Positions 45,880-56,736 are shown, counted from the stretch's first letter. The stretch: 64,000 nt of DNA from Ligustrum vulgare (GCA_963555705.1 OY743181.1:24494513-24558512), one strand, 5' to 3'. Notes: generated from the letters alone by a model not told the origin. Translations and numbers: made by a program.

Positions 45880-46933
45880 TTGCCACATAAATAAGTAAGA
45901 ATATGCAAAACTTGACAAAAGAAAGAGAACGAGAACTTCCCAAGTGTAGAGGAGATGTCTTCATTGTAGTCTTGATGCTTCAATTTGAAATGATGTTGGA
46001 TGAATTTGACCTTATTTCTTGCCTTGCCCAACTTGATCGGATGTGTCTTGACTGATGTTTACCTTACAAATAAGAGATAAGTAATATTAAAAGTCATAAA
46101 CATCAATAAGAAATAATGGAAGTTCAGTACCACACCCCCAAACTAAAGTTAAAGCAAAATTTTGAATTTTCAAAATTGGTCGACCACACACATTCAAGCC
46201 TTGACGTCGCCTAGAAAAACATAAATTTTCCCGAGCCATCTTTTGATATGTTAACGTTCACAGCATGGTCTACAACATATTAAAAATTTAGGTCATTTGG
46301 AGTTCTATATGGTCATGTAAAACTATGGCAAAGTTGGTGACGTGAGTGGATTTTCAGGTGCAATGGCCTGCAGTGGCCTTGCAATGAGGCTGTCTTGGTG
46401 CAAACATTGTTTTAATGGATTTCATGCCATGTAGTGTACTAATTCATGAACTAACTACACACAATCAATGATGAACATGTCATGAAGATAAATGCTCGGA
46501 AGAATCTCTAAAATTAGCACAAGAATGTCTTTGTGGCATTTCATCAAACACTATATGGGCATTGCATAAATTAAAGAACTTGCATCAATTTGGAAACATG
46601 GATTGACCAAGAAAATTCAACTTATTAAAGCACAAATCACATTCTCCAACAACTAACTTAAGCCCATACTCCACTCCCCAATAAAGTTGCACTTATGAAT
46701 TCAAAGAAAATTTCAAAATTTTGAGTAAACATGGATTTAAATGAAGAATTTCATACCTTTCATTGATTTGGATTTGAAAATAGCAATGAATTTTGTGCAA
46801 TGAAGTGTTGATTGCATGCATGATGATGAAAGATCATACTTTTAAGTGATTTTGGGGAGATAAAACGAGTTTATAATGTTTAAAGTTGAAAGAATGAGTA
46901 AAAGAACTTAAACTGCCGAATTTGGTCTCAGTA

Positions 46934-47050
46934 CAGCCACGCGATCGCTTGGCTGGAGTGCCAGCGATCGCGTGGTTCAAGGTTAAAGAATCTGTTGATT
47001 TTTTAATGCAGATTCGCGATCTCCATTGCCTATTGGCACGCGATCGTGTA
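46934..47050 (-). repeat. GC-rich palindrome cluster in the E1 interior
   Basis: CAGCCACGCGATCGCTTGGC (from 46934), CCAGCGATCGCGTGG (46961-46975) and CACGCGATCGTG (47037-47048) recur within 120 bp. They are imperfect relatives of the perfect LTR palindrome. Confidence 0.65.
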
Positions 47051-47388
47051 GGACACGGCAATACTGAAAATTTTTCCTATTTTTTTTTATTTTCAAAATC
47101 ATTTTTCTCCCCCTACTCACTTCATGATCGATGCAATGATTTTCCAAACATTAACTTCATGATTCAAACTAGTGTGTGTGTGAGTTTGGAATGACGATAA
47201 AAATCTAGCCTAATGTAAACATGAAAAATCAAAAACATACTTAAATATGCAATAATAGACTATTATGCACAAGTGCTCTTAACATGGAACATGCAAAACA
47301 CTCAAACACATTTCCTACCATGCATATATCTAACAATTTTAATTCTAAAATAAATAATAAAAGCATAATAAGTAAAAGGGAAGAAAAA

Positions 47389-47406
47389 GTTGGGTTGCCT
47401 CCCAAC
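47389..47406 (-). promoter_or_regulatory. Post-gag hairpin of E1
   Basis: The minus strand reads GTTGGG-AGGCAA-CCCAAC, preceded by GCGCTT, 46 nt after the end of the gag-protease frame at 47453. The spacing equals that in E2. Confidence 0.65.
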
Positions 47407-47452
47407 AAGCGCTCTGTTTTAAGTCTAAAGCTCGACTTTTTGCACTTCTTTA

Positions 47453-49947
47453 TCATGGAGGCTTGAAAGATGATCTCAGAGCCTTGTACATCTTGCAATT
47501 TCCAGCCTTGCACTTCTCAACTCGTTTTCTCACTCTCTTGAATCCCAAAGCCTCACTTTTAGCCAATTGTTGAGGGATGTTAGGCTTTTCTTCCTTCTTG
47601 TCCCTCCATCCGTCTTTAGCCTTTATGAACTCATGTTTTGTGCTTAGCTCCTCCTCGTTATTAATACCATGCTTGGTCTTTTCTTCTGGTTTCTGGACCA
47701 CCCCCTCCACCTTGAAGCAGCTTTCATTTAGACTTTCAAGATCTTGCATTGGCCTGATGCTGAACGTGACTTGTTCCTTCTCGACCCTAAAGATGATTTC
47801 TCACTTTTCAATGTCGATTAAGCATCTTCCAGTAGCTAGGAACGGCCTTCCAAGAATGAGGGGCATTTGGGCGTCCTCTTCCATGTCCAAAATCACAAAG
47901 TCGACTGGGAAGAACAATTTGTCTACTTTTACTATCACATTCTCAACAATCCCATATGGATATTGGATTGATCTGTTCGCCAGCTTCAGTGTGATATTGG
48001 TTGGTTTAGGCTCCCCCAAACCAAGTTTCCTGTACACAGACAAAGGCATTAAATTAACACTGGCCCCTAGATCACACAAAACATTATCAAAACTGAAATT
48101 ACCAATAATGCAAGGAATAGAGAAACTCCCTGGATCAGTCAATTTTTGTGGTAATTTCTTTTGAAGTATGGCGCTGCAATCCTCACTCAGTGCTACTATT
48201 TCATTGTCAACCAATTTCCTTTTATTTGACAGCATCTCTTTCATGAATTTCAAGTAGAGCGGCATTTGAGCCAATGCTTCAGCAAAAGGAATATTAATGT
48301 GCAGTTTCTTGAATATTTCCAAGAATTTTCCAAACTGCTGCTCCAACTGATGCTTTATCAATCTTTGTGGATAAGGAACTGGGGGTACATATGCCTTTAC
48401 TGGAGGTCGAACTCAAACTTCTTCTTCCACTTTTTCTTGAGTTTCTGAAGTTGATCCCTGCTCCTTTTCACTTTTCTGTTCTTCCACCACATTTTTCTTC
48501 TGGTTCTTCTGCTTTTCATAATCCTCTACAGTTACTTCAGATAGCTGAACCCCGCTCCTCGTTGTTATTGCATTAACATGCTCACGAGGGTTCATTTCAG
48601 TGTTGCTTTGTAACTGTCCTGGCTGTCTTGTTGAGCTGCTAGCTGCCAGCTCTCCCATTTGTTTCTTCAAATTTTTTATTTCAACAGCTTGATTCATTAT
48701 CTCACCATTCTGACTCTTGACCAGCTGAATTAACTCTTCTATGTTCTCGGATATGTTTTTCTGAGATTGTTGCTATTGTTGTTGCTGAAATCCAGGCGGC
48801 CGCTGAACATTCTGATTGTAAGACCATGAAAATTTTGGGTGATTCTTCCATTCTGGGTTGTAAGTTTGTGAATAAGGACCACCCTGCTGCCTGTTGCTCA
48901 CAAAATTGACTTGTTCTGGATTTGATTGATTTTGTTGAAGTGGGCAGAAATTTATCGCGTGATTTTCGAAACAAAAATCACACAAAGTTGTATGAACTGA
49001 ATTCACTGGCTGCACACCCATACTGTCTATTTTTCTTGTTAAAGCATCCAGCTTAGCATTTAATGCTGTAATCTCATTAACTGCAACAATTCCTCCAGAC
49101 TTTGGTGTAGATCTATCTGAGTACCACTGGTAACTGTTCCCAGCCATCTTCTCAAAGATCTCAGAAGCTTCTTCATATGTAATATCCATTACTGATCCTC
49201 CAGCTGCTGAGTCGGCATACTTCTTGTTTTCATTTGTCAGCCCATTGTAGAATGTTTGAACTAGTATCCAATCAGCGATTCCATGCGTAGGACACTGTCT
49301 GATGAGCTCGTTGAACCTTTCCCAAGCCTCAAAAATTGATTCCCCAGGCTGTTGACTGAATGATAAAATCTCACGCCTTAGCTTTGCCATGCGGCCAGGT
49401 GGGAAAAATTTATCTACAAATTTCTGACTGATTTCAAAAGTGGTGATTGTGTGTAGGGGCAAAGAGTAAAACCAGGCTTTTGCTTTGTCCGCCAAAGAGA
49501 ATGAGAATAGCTTTAATTTCACGGCATCCTCTGAAACTCCATTCATGCGTTGCATTTCACACAATTCCAAAAAGGATTGAAGATGTGCATGAGGATCTTC
49601 AGTCGGCAATCCATGGAAAACACATGAGTTTTGGATCAGTGAGATCAAAGAGGTTTTGATCTCAAAATTGTTAGCTTGGATTACAGGAGGTACTATGCAT
49701 GTTCCAATGTTCCCCACAGGAGGAATCATGTAGTCTCGCAAAACGCGCCTTCCATGTTTTGTTGCTGTCCATTTACAGCTGCTGGCAGATTTTGTTGATT
49801 TCCCTGATTATCTTGAATTCTATCATCTGCCATGGCTAAGTCTGTTTGTTGATTCGCTTCCAACTGTTGTCTACGCCTCTGTCGAAAAGTGCGTTCAATT
49901 TCTGTATCAAAAGGAAGCAAATCAAATGACTTAGTCCTTCTTAACAT
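47453..49947 (-). pseudogene. E1 gag-protease, broken by stops and a frameshift
   Basis: It starts MLRRTKSFDLLPFDTEIERT at 49947. A one-base change in a T run near 49740 shifts the frame, which resumes as RDYMIPPVGN. The Gag core follows (LADKAKAWFYSLP, KFVDKFFPPGR) with zinc knuckle CDFCFENHAINFC (CX2CX3HX4C, about 48970-48930). In-frame stops follow at 48773-48775, 48413-48415 and 47801-47803. The protease (48361-47801) keeps CDLGASVNLMP and LILGRPFLATGRCLID, so the catalytic Asp is intact. A lysine/glutamate-rich tail ends at 47453. There is no RT. The lesions are few, consistent with a young copy of an already defective family. Confidence 0.85.
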
Positions 49948-50073
49948 AAATTAAAGAAAACAAAAATTAAAAGCAAAAACTGAAAAATAATATAAAAATA
50001 AAAATAAAAATAAGCAAAATAAAGTTCAAAGTAAAATAAGAACTAATGGGTATCGATATTAATATAAAAACAG

Positions 50074-50091
50074 TCCGCGGCAACGGCGCCA
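50074..50091 (-). promoter_or_regulatory. Primer-binding site of E1, one mismatch to tRNA-Asp
   Basis: The minus strand reads TGGCGCCGTTGCCGCGGA, whereas E2 and the Athila-like element have GGGGA at the end. The six-nt spacer to the LTR is the same. Confidence 0.85.
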
Positions 50092-50097
50092 AAAACT

Positions 50098-51597
50098 TGT
50101 TGTGCATTTGAGATCGCAAGTGTACGATATCGCAATCAAGTAATAAAGTGGACCTTAGAGTCCGGATTATCGTTCCCACGAGGACTGTTTACTAAGTACC
50201 GAAATGCTTTAGTTCTAATTTTATTTGAACAGACGAAATAGAATTTGTGGTTTTAAATTAAAACTAAGAAGATGAATTAAATAATTAAATTGTGAAATTG
50301 TTTTGTTTTAAAAAATGATTGTAAAGTGGTTGGGATTCACGATTTCACCTACCTAATTAAATCAATTCCAATTCCAGTTTTATTTTCTATTTGTGTGTTC
50401 GGTCGAATTCACTAATTTAAATTGAGATTCCTCTCTCGAGTTTAAATCAATTCTACCTAAATAAGTCAACCTTGTATCTCTACAGCGGGTCCGAATATTC
50501 CTTAACTAGATGCATTACACACAAGAATTCACACACGACCGCAATAATTACAAGAGTATATCTCTATCTTTCGTTCAATTACCGGATTTATTACCTAGAT
50601 CTATGTTATTAACTCACCTCTCGGATTATGGAAATAACACGTGAAATCATGAATAAGTGGCCAGTTCATTCACGCATTAAACACAATAATAAATCAACAC
50701 ATGCATTAAAGCGTTAAAACAAGGAATATGGCATTAAAATAATTAACTAGGCTACATCGTTCATCCCAACGTTAAAATTAGTTACACATCATCATGAAAT
50801 AACAAAAACAGTAAAAATAAACGTTCATTGAAAAACAATATAAAGAATGGAAAGATTGTACCAATTATCAATTCTTCAACTGTTTTCAATTCACGCGCCT
50901 TTGCAATGCTTGATTCTCCAAGAATTTGATGTTGAATTCTCTATTGTGGCTTGTTCTATGGAGAGGCAAAGGTCTCAATTTCGTGCCTCTTATGTTGTAT
51001 ATATAGGTTTTGGAGAAAACCTAGGTCAAAACAAGAAAAGTCTGATAAAAATCGCGAGAAAAAGCCCACAGTCGGCCCAGCCGGAAAGCCACGCGATCGC
51101 GTGGCTTCAACCCTAGCGATCGCGTGCTTGACCCTAAAACTCTCGGGTTATATTATTGCACCATCTCGCGATCGCTTGGTGTGTAACCAGCGATCGCGAC
51201 TTCATCTTTCTTCCGACTGTGCAAGTTGGTCCCTGCCTTTTAATTGCACCTTCAGTCCTCAACTTCCAATTGTTGCACTTTAGTCCCCAAACTTTATCTT
51301 CTTCTTGATTTGCCCATTTAAGCTCTCAATTCATTTAATTAGGTCCTCCAACCTCTGATTCAGTCACTTTGGCACCAAGCATGTTTCCGGTTGACGTCAC
51401 AAACTTATTAATTTCTCGTTTTAGCTCCAATCAACATCCAATCATGCATTTTTCTCATCAATTACTTCATTCTTCTTTAATTGGGACATTTTCTGAAAAA
51501 TAAACAAATAAACATAAATTAAATAGAGAATATTCCAAAACGACAATAATTACACCTAATTTAGACATACAAATAAGTGTATAAAATACACTTATCA
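50098..51597 (-). repeat. 5' LTR of E1, 1500 bp
   Basis: It is the same length as 42922-44421 with about 16 differences. The perfect 20-bp palindrome is at 51087-51106. Near 51168 this copy has CTCGCGATCGC where the other has CTCGCCATCGC, restoring one more GCGATCGC. Confidence 0.95.
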
Positions 51598-51704
51598 TTA
51601 AGGTATTAGTCTAAAATACAATTTAAAACAATCCATGTGGGATCGATACTTGAACTCACATCCACTTTATTATTTGTGCGACCTGTGCACTTGCGGAGCG
51701 AGCA

Positions 51705-52091
51705 TTAAACCAATTGATTAGGGTTAATTTCACTCGAGAGAGGTAATTAGCTAAACTTGAAAAATCGGGTCTAACATTGTAAATGAGTAATTTATTAATT
51801 TGCATGTGTTGTGAAATTACTTAAGCGAGAGGTAAGTGAAATCATGAATCCCAACTATTTTATCTTTCATTTTCCTTATTTCAATTTCGCTTCAAATTAG
51901 TTTCTTTAATTTAGAATTTTCCAAAACCATCTTTTAATTTTGTGTTTCTTTTTATTGTTAGAATTAAATTAATTAAAGTTGTATAATCCAGAGTATACAT
52001 TCCTCGCGGGATCAACAATTCGGACTTAAAAAATCTACTTTATTACTTGTACGCAACTCGTGCGCTTGCGGTACACTATTTTTAGCGAACA
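51705..52091 (+). repeat. Remaining 3' part of the E3 5' LTR
   Basis: It begins TTAAACCAATTGATTAG right at the end of E2 and ends TAGCGAACA, matching 56351-56736. Confidence 0.85.
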
Positions 52092-52097
52092 AGTTTT

Positions 52098-52115
52098 TGA
52101 CGCCGTTTCCGGGGA
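52098..52115 (+). promoter_or_regulatory. Primer-binding site of E3, two mismatches
   Basis: TGACGCCGTTTCCGGGGA differs at two positions from the tRNA-Asp complement seen in E2. The AGTTTT spacer is kept. Confidence 0.8.
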
Positions 52116-52293
52116 ATGTTTTTACTTTGATTACTACTTTAGTTAATTTTAGTTTTAACAACTTGTAATTATTTTTCTTTTATGTTTTATTTTGTTACCT
52201 TTGGTTAACCATCAATATTCTAATCTTTCTTGTGTTTGGTTTTCTTTCTATGCATATTTGATTTAACATTGGCAAAATAGGAAAGTAATTGCA

Positions 52294-53016
52294 ATGAACA
52301 ATCTCAACATGGGTGATGAATACATGCTTGGAGAATAATCAAGTTGTGAAATTTGTTACAAGATGCATTGTAATGGACAATGTTTGTTTTCGGGCAATAG
52401 TTTGATTACGTCGAAGCTTATTAAGTTTAGACAATATATGAAATGTCGAAAACAAGCAAGTGACACATTGGATGTAAGTTACATGCTTTTGAGAGATTGT
52501 GTGCCTGATGATTGGGGTAAGGACATCACTCTTGTAGGAGGTGGTCCTCACTATTGAAAAAGAATGTACTTGCAAAGTATTACAATAAACTTGCCAAATT
52601 GGATGAAGATAATATGCTTATGGGGGATGTCATGTATTGGGAAGGATTTCAAATGTGGGAGTATAATCCACTCTTGGGGATTAATAGGAAAAACTTGTTG
52701 TTGCCCTTGGATTCAAATTTTGGATCGGTCATTCAATCTAAGGAGACATCAACTAATGGAGATGAGTTTGAAGAGAATGATAATTTAATCACAAAAAAAA
52801 ACACTTGGAGAAGTGGCAATTAATGAGGAAGAGATCAAATCAAATTCTCTCAACTTCATTGATTGTCCAATAATAGAATTTGTGATTAAGCCACTTGAGG
52901 AGGAGCAAGTCTACATTGTTGAGTTTGAATTGGATAGAATATGCAAGTCCCATGACATTGGAAGGGCAAAGTGCAAGTATTTTGAATCAATAAAGAGTGG
53001 AACAAAGTCAAAATAA
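52294..53016 (+). pseudogene. E3 residual reading frame with a Gag-like zinc knuckle
   Basis: It starts near MNNLNMGDEYMLGE (52294). After two stops it continues with SSCEICYKMHCNGQCLF (about 52333-52383), spacing CX2CX3HX4C as in the E1 Gag knuckle. Later blocks sit in different frames: LAKYYNKLAKLDEDNMLMGD (52554-52823) and EEIKSNSLNFIDCPIIEF (52813-53016), the last shift falling in an A run near 52791-52801. The Gag core and protease blocks of E1 and E2 are absent. Whether the rest derives from Gag or a captured sequence is not clear. Confidence 0.5.
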
Positions 53017-53106
53017 GCAAAATGAGCAAGGCATCAAAAGCTATGTTTAGAGTACCATGAAGTGCTTATGCGGAGAGTCGAGCTAATGACTTTAAATTAA
53101 GCGCTT

Positions 53107-53124
53107 AATGGGAGGCAACCCATT
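53107..53124 (+). promoter_or_regulatory. Post-gag hairpin of E3, with compensatory stem changes
   Basis: AATGGG-AGGCAA-CCCATT, preceded by GCGCTT. Compared with GTTGGG/CCCAAC in E1 and E2, the two outer pairs changed on both sides while loop and inner stem are the same. Confidence 0.65.
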
Positions 53125-53686
53125 CTCTATCCTTTACTTGCTTTATTTTTATTTTTGCATTTTATTTACTTTCTTGCAAATAAGTTGGTTAGGCCCAAGT
53201 CTTTTTCTTCCACATTTATTTTCCTCAAGTTGGGCAGTGTGAAATAGCTCCAATGCATTCTCATTTAATTCTAGCATATACTCATATCAAACTTTCAAAG
53301 TCAGATTTTGCTTAAAACTCATTTTTAAATCACTTGGTTCATATTGTCTTTTATCTTCAAGTGTGATTTAATATTGATGTGGATGGGCAAATTGTATTGG
53401 ATTTATGAGTTAGAATTGAGATGTTGAATGTGATTTAAATTTTTGGGTCATCCACCACTTAATATCTACTCTTTTCTTGTATTTTCATAGGATGCTCATA
53501 AGGTGTTCGATGAAATGCCTCATTGGAGAAATTTGTATTCAATTGATTGGAGGCTTCAACACAAATTTGGGGGTGGATTGTTGGTGCTTGCAATGAGAGT
53601 TTCACATGCTCAAGACTACTTATGAGTGCCCCACCACTTCTTGGGATGTCTAGTAACTTCTTTCCTCTTACTTTGATTTTATTTTA

Positions 53687-53722
53687 CACATTGAGGACAA
53701 TGTGCATTTCAAGTTTGGGGGG
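53687..53722 (+). promoter_or_regulatory. CATTG-AGGA-CAATG hairpin and G tract of E3
   Basis: CACATTG-AGGA-CAATGTG (53687-53704) is followed by AAGTTTGGGGGG (53711-53722). The outer pair is C-G, against T-A in E2 and A-T in E1. Confidence 0.6.
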
Positions 53723-54207
53723 ATGTCTTATTGTGTATTGACATGTTAGATAGCTTTGCCAGCCATGATTACTTAATGTTTAAAATTGTTATTGATTCAT
53801 GATTTATGACCAATATGCTACTTGTGTCTATTTTTATAAAATGTTTAGCCATGTAAGATCCTAATTATCTTGAGCACAATAGTCATGATTGAATGTTGGT
53901 GAAGTTTGAGAATTGTTGAAGGGTGAAGAGGTTAATGGAGTAGAAGAACTAGGTTGTGAGCTTGAATTTTTAATTTTTATCAACCTATCAAATGTTTCCC
54001 AAAACTCTAAATCTCTTGATCCTAATGTAAGACAAGTTTGGGGGTGGTCGACCAGGTAAAGGAGATTGTCTAGACGCGTGGTGATTCCATGCATGTTGGA
54101 AATAAGTTTTGTGTGGAGTGTATTTCGTCAAGTATAAGCTAAGTAATGACCGTATGCTAAAATTCTAAACCCATTTTAATTTTTCCATTGCATTACCCTA
54201 TCTCGAA

Positions 54208-54534
54208 GCCTTTTTGACTCGAGTAATTAAACCCGTAGGAGTATCTTGAAACTTGGTGCCTTAAGTTTGAAACTTGGGAGTCACCGGCCTAAAGCTCGCT
54301 ACATGGGTCAATTAGAAAACTTAATGAGTAGGGTACACACACACACACACACACTTTAAAAAAAAAATGAGAGTACTTCATCATTGCATTTGCTTAATAA
54401 GTCTACCTCACTTCATAGCCTTTTTAACTCGAGTTATTAAGTCCGTAGGGGTATTTTGAAACCTGGTACCCTTTGATCTTAAAACAATCAGGGAGTTGTC
54501 GACCTAAAGCTCGCTACATGGGTCAATTAGAAAG
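54208..54534 (+). repeat. Duplicated ~110-bp module of E3
   Basis: Copies at about 54208-54320 and 54417-54534 share GCCTTTTTGACTCGAG-type starts, GGGAGT, CCTAAAGCTCGCTACATGGG and GTCAATTAGAAA, and are separated by a CA microsatellite. Confidence 0.7.
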
Positions 54535-55105
54535 TTTAAGGGAGTGGGGAAGGCACGAGCATTCATCACGTTAGTTTTTAGAAACCATGCATTTGTACTT
54601 GCATTATAGCTTAGATTAATAGTGGGTTTGAATTGCTCAGTATAAACTTGAATGTCGAAGCACTCATTTAGTGGAGAGTCGTGCATTTCTAAATTGTCAA
54701 AATTACCGGTAAAACATCACCAAACTAGAGTGGAAAAAGAAAAGATTGAATTGAGAGTACCCTCTAGAATTACATCCCGGGAGAGAAAAGAAATATTTAT
54801 TGGGGGATGAATGTCACGAGTGGGAAAGAAAAAGAATTGACCACTAATGGTGGGTTAGTTTTGACTTAAAACCTCTTTGCTCATCAATATTCTTGAAACT
54901 TAATTCACAATTGAAAGTGACTATGCACACACACACACACCGATCAAGCATCGGATTAGCAACTTCTTTTTGGTAGCATTTTTTGGAAACATACTTTTGA
55001 ATTGATTATACAATTTTACACTCATGAGTAATTTGCAAGTTATCTGACATTGTTGATCTATATTCCTTACTTGAGTGCACTAGTAGATAATTAAGTTTGG
55101 GGGTG

Positions 55106-56736
55106 TGATAAGTGTGTTTTACACACTTCTTTTGCTTTTAAATAAACAATTTAATTGACAAAATTGAGCGAATTACTACTTATAAATTGTATTTATCTTG
55201 TATAATTAGGTACAAACTCAGTTGGAAAGAAAATAGACAAGATCGAAAAAGAATCGAGCTAAAAGAAGAGCAAATCTCATGTCTAAGGACCTAATTGAAA
55301 GAAATCAAAAGTTTGAGGACTCAATCACAATATCTTAAAAAGTCAGAGGACTAGAGATGCAAATATTTTAAGGGCATTTTGTAATAAAAGTCAAAATTCG
55401 AGGACTAAATTGAAGAACGCCAGAAGACGAGGGACTTGACTTGCAATTTGATTAAAAGAAAAAAAGACAATATATATAAAGACTTGGCATGGGCAAATGC
55501 CCATGCCTTTTCAATTTCAATTGTTGTGCGCCCAACAAATTCGAATAAATTTTTAATCTGTTTCCCACACAATCGCGTGGGTTTATTCCACACGATCGTG
55601 TGGGCAATTTTCGGCCTAATTTCGATTTTAATTTTTTGTTTTTATTTTTTTACTTTAAGGGCGTGTTTAGCTTAAATTGTACGTGTTTTTAGGATCATTT
55701 TAGGATTTATTTTTGGGAGTATTTTATACTCCCATTTCTTAACACCCAAAACACAATTTTTTTTTACCAAACCCTATCCCCTCTTTTCCCTTTTTCTTCT
55801 TTATTTTCTTTTGTTTTCTTTGTTTTTGCTTTAGTTTGTAATTTAGTTAGTAGTTTAGTTTTTGATTTCAAGTTGTTAGCACCCATTGGAGCAAAGAAGT
55901 AAGAAGTAAGGGGGAAATACAAAACAAAGTCAAAGAATTCTTGGAGCAAAAATCAAGGGAAGTGTTGTATTTCATTTATCTTATATTTTTATCTTTAATT
56001 TCTATGCTTTGTGTTATATTTTCATAAACTTTATCTTTTGTGGAATATTTATATAATGGGTTAGTTGTTTTATGTTGGGATGATTGATGTAGCTCAACTT
56101 AGTTTAAGTAATTTTAATTTTGTTTATTAATTTTGAACTTATTCCATGTGTGTTTGTTATTGAGATTATTCCATGTTTTGTGAAGTTCATGATAATCGAG
56201 AGATATTGTGTATTTTAGACCAAATAACAAATGCTCTATATTTTTGTTAAGGATAGAGATATACCTTAAACCCTAGATGATCCATTGAGTTATTTTCACA
56301 AAGAGTTAATGCAATTGGTTGGGTTTTAATCGACATAGAGATATAGTATGTTAAACCAATTGATTATAGTTAATTTCACTCGAGAGAGGTAATTAGCTAA
56401 ACTTGGAAAATCGGTCTAACATTGTAAATGAGTAATTTATTAATTTGCATATGTTGAAAAATTACTTAAGCGAGAGTTAAGTGAAATTATGAATCCCAAC
56501 TATTTTATCTTTCATTTTCCTTATTTTAATTTCGCTTCAAATTAGTTTATTTAATTTAGAATTTTTCAAAACCATCTTTTAATTGTGTGTTTCTTTTTAT
56601 TGTTAGAATTAAATTAATCAAAATTGTATAATTTAGAGTATACATTCCTCGTGGGATCGACAACTCGAACTCAAAACGTCCACTTTATTACTTGTACGCG
56701 ACCCGTGCGCTTGTGGTACACTATTTTGAGCGAACA
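55106..56736 (+). repeat. 3' LTR of E3, 1631 bp
   Basis: It starts TGATAAGTGTG after the PPT and ends GAGCGAACA. It holds the imperfect palindrome CCCACACAATCGCGTGGG (55564-55581) and the perfect 16-bp palindrome CCACACGATCGTGTGG (55588-55603). Confidence 0.85.

Larger units (their letters stand above)
44422..47388 (-). other. Structured non-coding interior of E1
   Basis: It has the PPT at its left edge, then (left to right) a GT run (44622-44633), the duplicated module (45044-45330), the hairpin/G tract (45842-45879) and GCGATCGC palindromes (46934-47050). On the minus strand this is the same order as in E2. No pol frame is present. Confidence 0.7.
42922..51597 (-). mobile_element. E1: gag-only (TR-GAG-like) Ty3/gypsy element nested in E2
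   Basis: 8,676 bp with two 1500-bp LTRs, flanked by CTAAG (42917-42921) and TTAAG (51598-51602), a 5-bp target duplication with one change. It is oriented minus: PBS 50074-50091, gag-protease 49947-47453, structured non-coding interior, PPT at 44422-44435. The LTRs differ at about 16 of 1500 positions, so it is much younger than E2 and E3. It has no pol, so it needs enzymes in trans. Confidence 0.92.
35638..51704 (+). mobile_element. E2: gag-only (TR-GAG-like) Ty3/gypsy element, 5'-truncated, hosts E1
   Basis: Order on the plus strand: 5' LTR remnant (35638-36257), Asp-type PBS, broken gag-protease (36427-38740), 2.8 kb structured non-coding interior, PPT, 3' LTR (41578-42921 plus 51603-51704). 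The 3' LTR is split by E1 (42922-51597). No RT, RNase H or integrase is present, so it depended on partner elements. E2 sits inside the 5' LTR of E3: its right end at 51704 is followed by TTAAACCAATTG, which is internal to the E3 LTR (compare 56351). Its left end is lost at the 35637/35638 joint. Confidence 0.85.
41578..51704 (+). repeat. 3' LTR of E2, split by E1
   Basis: The LTR starts TGTTAATAAGTG after the PPT at 41577 and breaks off at 42921. After the E1 insertion (42922-51597, plus a 5-bp duplication) it resumes and ends GCGAGCA at 51704, about 1446 bp in total. It carries palindromes at 41953-41970, 42031-42044 and 42051-42068. Confidence 0.8.
53125..55105 (+). other. Structured non-coding interior of E3
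   Basis: It contains the hairpin/G tract (53687-53722), a further G tract (54036-54046), the duplicated module (54208-54534), CA repeats (54333-54353, 54925-54940) and the PPT AGTTTGGGGGTG ending at 55105. No gene is seen. Confidence 0.65.
51705..56736 (+). mobile_element. E3: highly reduced Ty3/gypsy-type element, hosts E2
   Basis: 5' LTR remnant (51705-52091), PBS, a short degenerate reading frame (52294-53016), structured non-coding interior, PPT, and a full 3' LTR (55106-56736). The 5' LTR remnant matches 56351-56736 with about 5% differences. E2 inserted within the 5' LTR, and the outer left part of E3 was later lost. There is no protease, RT or integrase. It abuts a PPR pseudogene on the right. 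Confidence 0.85.

Noticed and set aside
42922..51597. Missing pol in E1 explained by a single deletion
   Set aside because: E2 and E3 lack pol too and carry the same non-coding modules in its place, so this is a family trait and not a private deletion.
54333..54353. CA microsatellite as a regulatory element
   Set aside because: Simple repeat. A CA/GT run also occurs at similar places in E1 and E2, noted in the module order, but no function can be claimed.
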